Made by a program: the position numbers and the translations under genes. A model generated the notes under the pieces. The model saw nothing but the letters and a program-made list of their open reading frames with translations, searched no databases and was not told the origin of the DNA. Positions 19,773 through 28,287 of a stretch of DNA of 64,000 bases are shown one piece after another. Each line of letters begins with the position of its first letter. The first letter of the stretch is position 1. This DNA comes from Phycisphaerae bacterium (GTDB lineage Bacteria > Planctomycetota > Phycisphaerae > UBA1845): NCBI GenBank assembly GCA_029260165.1, contig JAJDDT010000052.1, positions 1 through 64,000 of the forward strand. Reading direction: 5' to 3'.

Positions 19773-20342
19773 ATGGGACATCCAACCATCTTTCTCGATC
19801 GCGACGGAACGCTGGTGATCGATCCCGGGTTCATCGACCACCCCGACAAGGTCCAACTCGTCCCCGATGCCTGCCAAGCCGTTAAACGATTCCGAAAAGC
19901 CGGCTTCAAAATCGTGATCGCCTCAAATCAGTCCGGCGTCGCTCGCGGATTCTTCGACGAAGACCAACTCGCCAGAATCCACGACCGCTTGACCAAACTC
20001 CTCGCCGAAGGCGACGCAACCATCGACGCCATCTACTACTGTCCCTACCTCGACGGACCTGAAGCAAAGATCGACGCCTACCGACGCAACAGCGACTTGC
20101 GCAAGCCCGCCCCAGGTATGTTGCTCAGCGCTGCCACCGACCTGAACCTCGACCTGTCACGATCATGGATGATCGGCGATGCGACACGCGACATCCAGGC
20201 AGGCCAAGCCGCCGGTTGCCGAACCATCCTGATCACCTCATCAAACACCGCAATCAGCCACACCCCCATCAAACCCAACTTCCACGTCCCAAATATCCTC
20301 GACGCCGCCAAAATCATCGAACGACAAACATCAGAAATGTAG
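19773..20342 (+). CDS. HAD-IIIA phosphatase, GmhB-like
   Basis: The 189-residue product resembles D-glycero-D-manno-heptose-1,7-bisphosphate 7-phosphatase and histidinol-phosphatase-type HAD enzymes. It has FLDRDGTL (nucleophile and acid Asp), IASNQSGVARGFF, LRKPAPGML and MIGDATRDIQAGQAAG. The zinc loop of true GmhB (CxH...CxC) is not present; only one Cys (YYCPYLDG) remains and the second pair is replaced by NSDLRKP. A role in heptose or other sugar phosphate metabolism is possible, next to lpxK and envelope genes. The stop codon TAG is the TAG inside the GTAG foot of a REP1 element. Confidence 0.85.
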   Translation: MGHPTIFLDRDGTLVIDPGFIDHPDKVQLVPDACQAVKRFRKAGFKIVIASNQSGVARGFFDEDQLARIHDRLTKLLAEGDATIDAIYYCPYLDGPEAKIDAYRRNSDLRKPAPGMLLSAATDLNLDLSRSWMIGDATRDIQAGQAAGCRTILITSSNTAISHTPIKPNFHVPNILDAAKIIERQTSEM

Positions 20343-20363
20343 CGTCACCCCTTGTGGGTGACG
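20339..20363 (+). repeat. REP1 element overlapping a stop codon
   Basis: This is a standard copy: GTAG, arms CGTCACCC/GGGTGACG and loop CTTGT. Bases 20340-20342 of the GTAG foot form the stop codon of the upstream phosphatase gene. Confidence 0.88.
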
Positions 20364-20365
20364 TC

Positions 20366-20394
20366 GGGTGCCCCATCGCCTTTAGCGGTGGGGG
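20366..20394 (+). repeat. REP3 half element
   Basis: It reads GGGTGCCCCA, stem CATCGC/GCGGTG, TTTA loop and GGGG, followed by GAGTCGAATC as in the left half of the 13764 copy. The right-hand inverted unit is missing. It lies 2 nt downstream of the REP1 element at 20339. Confidence 0.8.
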
Positions 20395-20531
20395 AGTCGA
20401 ATCGTTGTGCTCGCGTCATGCCCACCGACTCAATCACAACCCCAGGACTCACCACAGTTTGACGACCACCAACCACAAAACTAGCATCCATCAGCGTCGC
20501 CCGAACCCGTACCACGCAGGAGAGCAACACC

Positions 20532-21944
20532 GTGAGCAGACCAGGCACCGTCGGAGAATTAAAAGCCACAGGTTACAAACCACGCTCAGTCAAGCAGGAA
20601 CTGCGCCAAAACACCATCGCCAGACTCCGCACCAACCAACCCCTGTTCCCCGACATCATCGGATTCGACGACACCGTCATCCCACAAATCGCCAACGCGC
20701 TCCTAAGCCAACACGACATTCTCTTCCTCGGACTCCGCGGACAAGCCAAGACCCGCATTATCCGAGCATTACCGCAACTCCTCGACGAATACATCCCAAC
20801 CGTCGCAGGCGTCGACCTGCCCGACGACCCGGTCGCCCCACAATTCAGGCAAACCAAAATGATCCTCGCCGAGCGAGGCGACGACACCGAACTCCACTGG
20901 ATCCACCGCGACGATCGCTTCGCCGAAAAACTCGCCACCCCCGACGTCACCATCGCCGACCTCATCGGCGAAATCGACCTCGTCAAACACGCCGAAGGAC
21001 GACACCTCGCCGACGAATCCGTCCTGCACTACGGACTCATCCCACGCACAAACCGAGGCATCTTCGCCATCAACGAACTACCCGACCTCGCCCCACGCAT
21101 CCAGGTAGGCCTGTTCAACGTCCTCGAAGAGCGCGATGTGCAAATCCGAGGATTCAACATCCGACTCAACCTCGACCTCTGCGTCGTCTTCAGCGCCAAC
21201 CCGGAGGATTACACCAACCGCGGACGCATCGTCACCCCGCTCAAGGACCGCATAGGCTCCGTCATCCGCACGCACTATCCCCTGCGCACCGAAGACGCCG
21301 TCAACATCACCCGCCAAAACGCCAAACTCGACCGTGACCCCAACTGCCCCATCGACGTCCCGCACTACATGCACGAAATCATCGAGGAAACCATCCGACT
21401 CGCCCGCACCAGTACCCACATCAACCAACAATCAGGCGTCTCCGTCCGCGCCTCCATCTCGTGCGCGGAAACAATGGCCTCCAACGCGGAACGACGCGCC
21501 ATCGTCGCCGGTGAACCCCGCGCCGTACCACGCGTCAGCGACCTGCCCAACATCGCGGCAAGCTGCCGAGGCAAACTCGAACTCATGCTGGCAGACGATG
21601 AAAAATCAGAGGACAAACTCATCGTCGCCCTCATCGGAGAAGCCGTCCAAAACGTCGCGGCCAATTACACCGACGCTGACGAACTCGAGACCATCGTCCA
21701 ACAATTCTCCGACGGCAAAACACACATCGAAATCGGCGACGACGTTCCGGGAAGCGACCTCGCTGCCGCCATCGAAAACATCAAAGGACTCAAACCCGTC
21801 GCAGAGCGCATCTGCATCGCCCTCGAACGTCCCACCGACCCCCCAAATCTCGCCAGCGCTGCCGAGTTCGTCCTCGAATCACTCTACGTCTCAAACCGCC
21901 TGACAAAATACGCCTACCACGGACAAACCTTCTACAAACGTTAG
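20532..21944 (+). CDS. AAA+ ATPase, magnesium-chelatase ChlI-like
   Basis: The 470-residue product has an AAA+ core most like the ChlI/MoxR branch. An altered P-loop, GLRGQAKTR, sits at residues 67-75. The Walker B region is GIFAINELPDL (about 176-186), with Asn-Glu in place of Asp-Glu, and a sensor-1 stretch follows (CVVFSANPEDYTNRG). The C-terminal 150 residues are helical and rich in charged positions. A GTG start at 20532 follows GGAG. It is the first gene after the REP1/REP3 block and precedes moxR by about 200 nt, so it may supply a second ATPase to the same VWA-protein system. Function is inferred from family and context only. Confidence 0.8.
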   Translation: MSRPGTVGELKATGYKPRSVKQELRQNTIARLRTNQPLFPDIIGFDDTVIPQIANALLSQHDILFLGLRGQAKTRIIRALPQLLDEYIPTVAGVDLPDDPVAPQFRQTKMILAERGDDTELHWIHRDDRFAEKLATPDVTIADLIGEIDLVKHAEGRHLADESVLHYGLIPRTNRGIFAINELPDLAPRIQVGLFNVLEERDVQIRGFNIRLNLDLCVVFSANPEDYTNRGRIVTPLKDRIGSVIRTHYPLRTEDAVNITRQNAKLDRDPNCPIDVPHYMHEIIEETIRLARTSTHINQQSGVSVRASISCAETMASNAERRAIVAGEPRAVPRVSDLPNIAASCRGKLELMLADDEKSEDKLIVALIGEAVQNVAANYTDADELETIVQQFSDGKTHIEIGDDVPGSDLAAAIENIKGLKPVAERICIALERPTDPPNLASAAEFVLESLYVSNRLTKYAYHGQTFYKR

Positions 21945-22149
21945 GGCGATTGTTACACGCCTGTTAAACAACAATGAAAATTCCCCGCGATCGACACAAA
22001 AACACACGTCACGCCCTTGCACTCACCCGCGTCAATTGCCAGAATATCCGTCGTCGCGTCTCCCGCTGGGCAGCCTCCAAAGCGATGGGTGATGCACGCG
22101 AGTAGGCCGACGAATGACAATATCGACATCCCAAAAAGAGACAGACCCA

Positions 22150-23148
22150 ATGACCACCACACAACTGGACGTCAAACAAATCTCAGAAGCTGTTACCGCC
22201 GCAAGCGAACCCTTCCGAAACCTCCTCGAACAAATGCACCGCGTCATCATCGGACAGGAAGACCTCCTCAATAAAATGCTCGTCGGTCTCCTCTCCAACG
22301 GACACATCCTCATCGAAGGCGTGCCCGGACTCGCCAAAACCACCGCCGTCTCATCCCTCGCCAAGGGCATCAACGCCAAATTCCAGCGAATCCAGTTCAC
22401 CCCGGACCTCCTCCCAGCCGACCTCATCGGAACCCTCATCTACAAACCACAGGACGGACAATTCACCGTTCAGAAAGGCCCCATCTTCGCCAACTTCATC
22501 CTCGCCGACGAAATCAACCGCGCCCCCGCCAAGGTCCAGTCCGCACTCCTCGAAGCCATGCAGGAACGACAGGTCACCATCGGAAAAGACACCTTCAAAC
22601 TCGACGAACCCTTCCTCGTCCTCGCCACCCAAAACCCCATCGAACAGGAAGGAACCTATCCCCTCCCCGAAGCACAAATCGACCGCTTTATGCTCAAACT
22701 CGTCGTCAACTACCCAACGCGCGACGAAGAACGACAAATCCTCGACCGGATGGCCAACACCACCACCAACATCGATATCGACGTCGCCATGCAACCCGCC
22801 GACATCGCCACCGCCCGCAAACTCGTCGACGACATCTACATCGACGACAAAATCAAGGACTACATCGTCGACCTTGTCCAGGCCACACGCGACCCCGCCG
22901 CCGCCAACATCCCCATCGAAAACCTCATCCAATACGGAGCATCACCACGAGCCACCATCAACCTCACCATCGCCGCCAAAGCGGTCGCCTTCCTCGCGAG
23001 TCGAGGATTCGTCACCCCGCAAGACGTGAAAACCGTCGCCATGGACATCCTCAGGCACCGCGTCATCATCACCTACGAAGCAGAAGCCGAAGAAAAAACC
23101 TCCGAAAACGTCGTCCAGACCATCCTCGATCACGTTCCCGTACCATAG
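22150..23148 (+). CDS. moxR: MoxR-family AAA+ ATPase
   Basis: MoxR ATPases act as chaperones with von Willebrand factor A (VWA) proteins. This 332-residue protein has Walker A GVPGLAKT (57-64), Walker B ILADEINRAP (117-126) and the conserved ATQNPIEQEGTYPLPEAQIDRF arginine-finger region. I chose ATG 22150, after a weak AAAAGAGA, because MoxR homologues begin close to TTTQLDVKQISEA; an in-frame ATG 36 nt upstream is an alternative. It is followed by the DUF58 gene and the bat genes, the classical partner set for MoxR. Confidence 0.92.
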   Translation: MTTTQLDVKQISEAVTAASEPFRNLLEQMHRVIIGQEDLLNKMLVGLLSNGHILIEGVPGLAKTTAVSSLAKGINAKFQRIQFTPDLLPADLIGTLIYKPQDGQFTVQKGPIFANFILADEINRAPAKVQSALLEAMQERQVTIGKDTFKLDEPFLVLATQNPIEQEGTYPLPEAQIDRFMLKLVVNYPTRDEERQILDRMANTTTNIDIDVAMQPADIATARKLVDDIYIDDKIKDYIVDLVQATRDPAAANIPIENLIQYGASPRATINLTIAAKAVAFLASRGFVTPQDVKTVAMDILRHRVIITYEAEAEEKTSENVVQTILDHVPVP

Positions 23149-23188
23149 ACAGAATCCGACAACATTTTGGACACGCTCCACAAGACCC

Positions 23189-24064
23189 ATGATCCCCAAA
23201 GAACTGCTCAAGAAAATACGACGCATCGAAATCCGCACGTCGCACATGGTCAACGACGTGCTCGCCGGTCAATACCACTCCGCCTTCAAGGGTCGCGGAA
23301 TGGAATTCGAGGAGGTCCGCACCTACCAACCAGGCGACGACGTCCGAACCATCGAATGGAACGTCTCCGCACGCTACGGACATCCCTTCGTTAAAATCTT
23401 CAAGGAAGAACGCGAACTCACCGTCATGCTGCTCGTCGATCTCTCACGATCGCACAGCTTCGGAACCGCCGACCAACTCAAACGCGAAGTCGCCGCCGAA
23501 ATCTGCGCAACCCTCGCCTTCTCCGCCATCCGAAACAACGACAACATCGGACTGATCACCTTCACCGACCAAATCGAACAGTTCGTTCCACCAAAGAAAG
23601 GCTCACGACACGTCCTCCGTATCATCCGCGACCTGCTCTACTTCGAACCCGAAGGCCAACACACCGACATAAGCCTCGCCTTCCAGCACCTCGACCGCGT
23701 GACCACCCGAAAATGCGTCGTCTTCGTCGTCAGCGATTTCCAGGACACCAACTACGAACAACCCATGCGCATCGCCAGAAGACGACACGACGTCATCCCC
23801 ATCACCATCACCGATCCACGCGAGGTCAATCTGCCAAACGTGGGCATCATCGAACTTGTCGATGCAGAAACCGGAAAAACCGTCGTCGTCGACACCGCCA
23901 ACAAACGACTCCGCGAACAATTCACCACCGCGGCCATCACCACCGCCGACACCCGCACCGAACAGTTCCGCCGATCCAACATCGACGCCATCGACGTCAC
24001 CGCAGGCCAATCCTTCATCGACCCGCTCCAAAAATTCTTCCGAAAGAGAAAAGCCAAACGATGA
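23189..24064 (+). CDS. DUF58 (VWA-like) protein
   Basis: The 291-residue cytoplasmic protein has the DUF58 signature GRGMEFEEVRTYQPGDDVRTIEWNVSARYG near residue 32 and a VWA-like fold with VDLSRSHSFG in the position of the metal-binding loop. Such proteins are encoded directly after MoxR in Bat (Bacteroides aerotolerance) clusters and are thought to link the ATPase to the membrane VWA proteins. Its stop overlaps the ATG of the next reading frame (ATGA, 24061-24064), which points to translational coupling. Confidence 0.92.
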   Translation: MIPKELLKKIRRIEIRTSHMVNDVLAGQYHSAFKGRGMEFEEVRTYQPGDDVRTIEWNVSARYGHPFVKIFKEERELTVMLLVDLSRSHSFGTADQLKREVAAEICATLAFSAIRNNDNIGLITFTDQIEQFVPPKKGSRHVLRIIRDLLYFEPEGQHTDISLAFQHLDRVTTRKCVVFVVSDFQDTNYEQPMRIARRRHDVIPITITDPREVNLPNVGIIELVDAETGKTVVVDTANKRLREQFTTAAITTADTRTEQFRRSNIDAIDVTAGQSFIDPLQKFFRKRKAKR

Positions 24065-25173
24065 CAAGCAGGCCAACCCATTTCGCCACATCGGGTGGCC
24101 CACGTCTTCAGACGTGGGGAACAGACGGTAGGGCAGGTGCTCGCACCTGCCGTCACCATCAAATGTTCTTCATTCCAACGCTGCTCCTCACGCTATGCAC
24201 CCTCCCCGCCTGCAACAACGCCCTGCCCCAACCCGACGACAACAACCCCATCACCAAAACAACAACCAAAGGCCCCACCACCCTCACCATCACCACCGAC
24301 AAATCCCAAATGTCCGTCGCCGAAAGACTCGACCTCACCCTCACTATCACCACCGAACCCAACGTTACCATCCATCCGCCCGCCCTCGGAAACGACGTTG
24401 GACCATTCACCATCCACCACCAAAGCCAATTCAAAAAACGACCCGAACCCGACGACAATAACAAATCTGTCTACACACAAACCCACACCCTCGAAACCTT
24501 CACCGCCGACACCCACACCATCCCACCTGTCACCGTCGAATTCACCGACAACCGCGACCCCGACAACCCCGTCCAATCCTCCATCTCATCCGTCCCCTTC
24601 GACATCGAAGTCACCGCACCCACAGAAGCCGACACCGACCCGACCCAATTCCGCGACGTCAAGAACCCCGTGGACCTTCCCACGACCATCAACCTCACAA
24701 TCCTCTACTATGTGCTCGCAGGCCTCGCCATCGCCGCCATCCTCATTTTCGCTCTTTACAAACTCATCAACCGCAAGCGCAAACCCCACCTCGCCCCAAC
24801 CATCCCCGCACACGAGTGGGCCTTCAAACAACTCCGCCTACTCAACAACGCCTGCCTCGTCGAACAAAACCAGACCCACGAGTTCTACTTCCGACTCAGC
24901 ATGATCCTTCGCCAATACATCGAACGACGCTTCGATTTAAACGCCCCCGAACGCACCACCGAAGAATTCCTCGAAGAAATGCGAACCACCGACAAGCTCT
25001 CCCCACAACACAAACGCACCCTCGAACAATTCCTCGCTGCCTGTGACAGGGTCAAGTACGCCCTCTACGAACCACCATCCGACGAAATCGAAAGCGCCTT
25101 CACGGCCGCCGAGGATTTCGTCACCCAAACCATCCCACAACCCACCGACCGATCATCAAGGGAAGCCGCATGA
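24061..25173 (+). CDS. DUF4381-like membrane lipoprotein of the Bat cluster
   Basis: The frame is open from ATG 24061, which overlaps the DUF58 stop. Residues 1-34 are encoded by REP3 and REP2 repeats. They are followed by a lipoprotein-type signal (MFFIPTLLLTLCTLPAC), so ATG 24163 is the alternative start (336 instead of 370 residues). No Shine-Dalgarno sequence precedes 24163. A beta-rich extracytoplasmic domain (TTLTITTDKSQMSVAERLDLTLTI...) comes next, then a transmembrane segment (ILYYVLAGLAIAAILIFALY). The cytoplasmic helical tail (HEWAFKQLRLLNNAC...FYFRLSMILRQYIERRF) resembles DUF4381 proteins, which occur between DUF58 and BatA in these operons. Its stop overlaps the batA start (ATGA). 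The codons are extremely C-rich. Confidence 0.8.
   Translation: MTSRPTHFATSGGPRLQTWGTDGRAGARTCRHHQMFFIPTLLLTLCTLPACNNALPQPDDNNPITKTTTKGPTTLTITTDKSQMSVAERLDLTLTITTEPNVTIHPPALGNDVGPFTIHHQSQFKKRPEPDDNNKSVYTQTHTLETFTADTHTIPPVTVEFTDNRDPDNPVQSSISSVPFDIEVTAPTEADTDPTQFRDVKNPVDLPTTINLTILYYVLAGLAIAAILIFALYKLINRKRKPHLAPTIPAHEWAFKQLRLLNNACLVEQNQTHEFYFRLSMILRQYIERRFDLNAPERTTEEFLEEMRTTDKLSPQHKRTLEQFLAACDRVKYALYEPPSDEIESAFTAAEDFVTQTIPQPTDRSSREAA
24093..24119 (+). repeat. REP3 unit inside 5' end of a bat gene
   Basis: It has GGGTGGCCCA, stem ACGTC/GACGT, a TTCA loop and TGGGG. It lies in frame within the open reading frame that starts at 24061, 8 nt before a REP2 element. Confidence 0.83.
24128..24151 (+). 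repeat. REP2 element inside 5' end of a bat gene
   Basis: GTAG is followed by perfect arms GGCAGGTG/CACCTGCC with loop CTCG. The flank ACCATCAAA after the hairpin is shared with the copy at 28337, so the repeated unit is longer than the hairpin. Confidence 0.87.
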
Positions 25174-26264
25174 CCCTCCACGCACCATGGATGCTCACCC
25201 TCCTCGTCCTTCTGCCGCTCATCTGGTGGCAATGGCTGCGACGTCACCCACACGCTGCCATCCGCTTCTCCTCCATCGATTGGCTCAAACGCAACAACCA
25301 ATCCCTGCGAGTCTCCGCCCGTATCCTCCTCCCCCTGCTCCGCACCCTCGCCGTCGCCATCCTCATCCTCTGCATCGCCCGACCGCAAAAGGGCAACGAA
25401 GAAACCCGTATCTACTCCGAAGGCATCGCCATCCAGCTCATCGTCGACCGCTCCAGCAGCATGCTCGCCGAAGATTTTACCAACAATCAGGGACAACCCA
25501 TCAACCGGCTCGCCGTTGTCAAATCCGTCGTCGAGGAATTCGTCCTGGGCTCAGACGACCTCAAAGGCAGGCCCGACGACCTCGTCGGACTCGTCTCCTT
25601 CGCCGGTTTCGCCGACAGCAAATGCCCCCTCACTCTCGACCACGAATTCCTCGCAAAAACCCTCCGGCAAACAAACATCGTCCAACCCGAAGAAGGCCGC
25701 GAAGAGGATGGAACCGCCATCGGAGACGCACTCGCCCTCGCCGTCGAAAAACTCCGCGACCTCGACCGCAGACGCGATGTCTCAGAAGCCAACCGCATCA
25801 AGAGCAGAATCGCCATCCTGCTCACCGACGGCGAAAACAACCGCGGTGACATCGAACCCGAGAAAGCCGCCGAAATCGCCCAGGCTTTCGACATCAAGGT
25901 CTACACCATCGGCGCGGGAACCGACGGATACGCAAACATGCCCGTCCGCGACGTGTTCGGCTCCGTCTTCAGAAGACAAGCCCGCGTCTTCATCGACGAG
26001 GAAACCCTCAAGAGCATCGCATCCGTCACCGGAGGCCAATACTTCCGCGCCAAAGACTCCGCCTCTCTCAAAAACATCTACAAGGAAATCAACGAACTCG
26101 AAAAAACCAAAACCGAAGAAAAACGTTTCATGCAATACACCGAACTCGCCACCCATGCCGTCACCCTCGACGGTTTCAAACTACCACCCCTGCTCGCCAT
26201 CGCGTTATCATTGCTCGCAACAGAAATTCTGCTCACCAACACCGCACTAAGAAAGATACCCTGA
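25170..26264 (+). CDS. batA: BatA-type VWA membrane protein
   Basis: The 364-residue inner-membrane protein has an N-terminal hairpin of two hydrophobic segments (residues 5-22 and 50-70), a VWA domain with metal-binding motif DRSSS at residues 93-97, and a C-terminal transmembrane segment. Later VWA motifs are visible in DDLVGLVSFAG and ILLTDGENNRGD. It begins in an ATGA overlap with the preceding gene, with AAGGGAAG upstream. MoxR-DUF58-BatA-BatB order is the hallmark of Bat clusters, whose role in envelope stress or maturation of complexes is only partly understood. Confidence 0.92.
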   Translation: MTLHAPWMLTLLVLLPLIWWQWLRRHPHAAIRFSSIDWLKRNNQSLRVSARILLPLLRTLAVAILILCIARPQKGNEETRIYSEGIAIQLIVDRSSSMLAEDFTNNQGQPINRLAVVKSVVEEFVLGSDDLKGRPDDLVGLVSFAGFADSKCPLTLDHEFLAKTLRQTNIVQPEEGREEDGTAIGDALALAVEKLRDLDRRRDVSEANRIKSRIAILLTDGENNRGDIEPEKAAEIAQAFDIKVYTIGAGTDGYANMPVRDVFGSVFRRQARVFIDEETLKSIASVTGGQYFRAKDSASLKNIYKEINELEKTKTEEKRFMQYTELATHAVTLDGFKLPPLLAIALSLLATEILLTNTALRKIP

Positions 26265-26277
26265 CACCCGAAACACC

Positions 26278-27279
26278 ATGAACCTCGCATTCGACCATCC
26301 CAACCTCCTCCACCTCCTCTGGCTCACGCCCCTCCTCGCGGGTCTCTACCTCCACGGATTTGCCCAAAAACGAAAAGCACTCCACCGCTTCGCCACCCTC
26401 AACCTGCTCAACACTCTCGTCCCGCGCGTCAGCCACACCCGCCAAAAAATCAGGTCCATCTGCGTCATCCTCGCAACCATCGCCCTCATTTTCGCCCTCA
26501 CCGGACCGCGATGGGGAAAACACTGGGAAAAACTCGAACGCAAAGGCATCGACATCATCTTCGTCCTCGACGTCTCCAATTCCATGCTCGCCGAAGACGT
26601 CGCTCCCTCAAGACTCGAACGCGCCAAGCTCGACGTCGCCGACCTCATCACCATCCTCCCAGGCGACCGCGTCGGACTCGTCACCTTCGCCGGACAAGCC
26701 GCCGTCGCCTGCCCGCTCACCATCAACTACAGCGCCTTCCGCATCGCCCTCCAAAACGTCACCACCCGATCATCACAAAGAGGCGGAACACAAATCGGAG
26801 ACGCCATCCGACTCGCCGCCGCCAGCTTCACCGACAAAGTCAAAGACCACAAAGCCATCATCGTCATCTCAGACGGCGAAGAAACCGACGACAGCTACGC
26901 CGCCCAGGCCGCACACATCGCCTTCGACGAAAAAGGCATCCGCCTGTTCACCATTGGCACCGGCGACGCCCGGCAAGGCGGACGCATCCCCATCGTCCAA
27001 AACAACCAACGCCTCTACCTCACCCACCAAGGCCGGGAAATCTGGACCAAACTCCATCCCCAGCTCCTTCAGGAAATTGCCTTCTCCGCAGACGGCGGAT
27101 ACTTCGCACACACCGACCTTCGAGAGGTCTACGACCGCATCGCCGACAAAATCCAGCAACGAACCTACGAGTCACAACGAAAGGAACTCCGCTACCCACG
27201 ATTCCAATGGTTCGCCGCATTGGCACTATCATTACTCATGATCGAAACCCTGATGACCGACCGAAAGACAACATCATGA
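26278..27279 (+). CDS. batB: BatB-type VWA membrane protein
   Basis: The 333-residue paralogue of BatA has the same layout: hydrophobic segments near 8-25 and 58-76, a VWA metal site DVSNS at residues 98-102, ILPGDRVGLVTFAGQAA, IVISDGEETDD and a C-terminal membrane segment. It starts 13 nt after batA and ends in an ATGA overlap with the next frame. It is intact and carries no repeat insertion. Confidence 0.92.
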   Translation: MNLAFDHPNLLHLLWLTPLLAGLYLHGFAQKRKALHRFATLNLLNTLVPRVSHTRQKIRSICVILATIALIFALTGPRWGKHWEKLERKGIDIIFVLDVSNSMLAEDVAPSRLERAKLDVADLITILPGDRVGLVTFAGQAAVACPLTINYSAFRIALQNVTTRSSQRGGTQIGDAIRLAAASFTDKVKDHKAIIVISDGEETDDSYAAQAAHIAFDEKGIRLFTIGTGDARQGGRIPIVQNNQRLYLTHQGREIWTKLHPQLLQEIAFSADGGYFAHTDLREVYDRIADKIQQRTYESQRKELRYPRFQWFAALALSLLMIETLMTDRKTTS

Positions 27280-28286
27280 AATGCAGGAAAGACCTCGAAA
27301 ACGTCGCGACCAATGTAGCGTCACCCCGTCATTCTTCTGTAGCGTCACCCCTTGTGGGTGACGAGAAGGCAACAAGACCGCCGGTCAACCAAACCCAACA
27401 TGAGGCAATGAATGTAGGGCAGGTCGCGACCTGCCGTATTCAAACACTCATCGCGATACTCGCGCTGACAATCTCCATCCACCCGGCCATCGCCCAATCC
27501 CCAAACCCACACACCCTCGTCAAACAAGCCAACCAACTCTACAAAACCCAAGACTACCAATCCGCCCTCAATTCCTACAACCAAGCCAACCTCGCCAAAC
27601 CCGATTCCCCGGAAATCGCCTACAACCGCGCACTCGCCCATTACAAACTCAACCAACTCACACAGGCCAACAACCTCCTCAACCAGGCCCTTTCCACCCG
27701 CGACAAATCCCTCGAAGCCAAAATCAAGTACAACCTCGGAAATGTCGCCTACGCCCAGGCCCTGGAAAACCAGGAAAACCCCAAGCAAGCCATCAACCAC
27801 CTCAAAACCGCCATCACCCGCTACCGCGACGCTCGCGACATCAACCCGACCGACGAGGACGCCCTCGCCAACATCAACTCCGCCCAGTCCCTCATCAAAA
27901 GACTCATCCAGCAACAAAACCAGGAACAGCAGCAAGACCAAAACAAAGACCAGGAACAAGACCAAAAAGACGAGCAGGAACAGGAACAATCAAAAGACGG
28001 CGACCAGGAGAAACAGGATCAAAAACAACAAGACCAACAACAGGAAAACCAGGACCAGCAAAAAGACCAGGAAGGAAAAAAGCAGGAACAAAGCGACCAA
28101 CAAAACCAGCAGTCATCAGAAGAACAGGATCAGCCACCCCAACAAGCAGAACCCCGCGAAGTCAAAATGACCCCCGAACAGGCCGAAAGACTCCTCCAGG
28201 CTGTCCGCGACAAGGAACGAAATCGCCAAGACGAAAAAACCAGACTCAGACGCGTCGGCCGTCGCCCGGTCCTCAAGGATTGGTAA
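27276..28286 (+). CDS. batC: BatC-type TPR protein with Gln/Glu/Asp-rich tail
   Basis: From ATG 27276, which overlaps the batB stop (ATGA), the frame gives 336 residues. Residues 1-44 are encoded largely by REP1 repeats. A Met at 27408 then begins a signal peptide (MNVGQVATCRIQTLIAILALTISIHPAIA) whose first residues come from a REP2 element. If translation starts at 27408 the product has 292 residues. The mature part has about three tetratricopeptide repeats (LYKTQDYQSALNSYNQANLAKP...). A roughly 90-residue stretch of Gln, Asp, Glu and Lys follows and a basic end (RLRRVGRRPVLKDW). TPR proteins of this type sit between BatB and BatD and are thought to be periplasmic partners. Confidence 0.83.
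   Translation: MKCRKDLENVATNVASPRHSSVASPLVGDEKATRPPVNQTQHEAMNVGQVATCRIQTLIAILALTISIHPAIAQSPNPHTLVKQANQLYKTQDYQSALNSYNQANLAKPDSPEIAYNRALAHYKLNQLTQANNLLNQALSTRDKSLEAKIKYNLGNVAYAQALENQENPKQAINHLKTAITRYRDARDINPTDEDALANINSAQSLIKRLIQQQNQEQQQDQNKDQEQDQKDEQEQEQSKDGDQEKQDQKQQDQQQENQDQQKDQEGKKQEQSDQQNQQSSEEQDQPPQQAEPREVKMTPEQAERLLQAVRDKERNRQDEKTRLRRVGRRPVLKDW
27315..27363 (+). repeat. REP1 composite: truncated unit plus full unit
   Basis: A truncated REP1 (GTAGCGTCACCCC then GTCATTCTTCT, no right arm) is followed directly by a full REP1 at 27339-27363. The same composite, with four differences, recurs at 30198-30246. Both are read in the same phase by the enclosing frames. Confidence 0.85.
27414..27435 (+). 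repeat. REP2 variant inside the batC signal peptide
   Basis: GTAG is followed by arms GGCAGGT/ACCTGCC with loop CGCG, two bases shorter than the other copies. It encodes the residues Val-Gly-Gln-Val-Ala-Thr-Cys of the signal-peptide amino-terminal region. Confidence 0.8.
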
Positions 28287-28287
28287 A

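Noticed and set aside
20165-21337. A 390-codon frame overlapping the AAA+ ATPase gene
   Set aside because: It is a shifted frame of C-rich coding sequence (Arg/His/Pro-rich) and crosses the end of the GmhB-like gene and the REP elements.
26511-27275. Upstream extension of the BatC frame through batB
   Set aside because: It is an Arg/Pro-rich shadow of batB; the frame is taken to begin at the ATG in the batB stop overlap.
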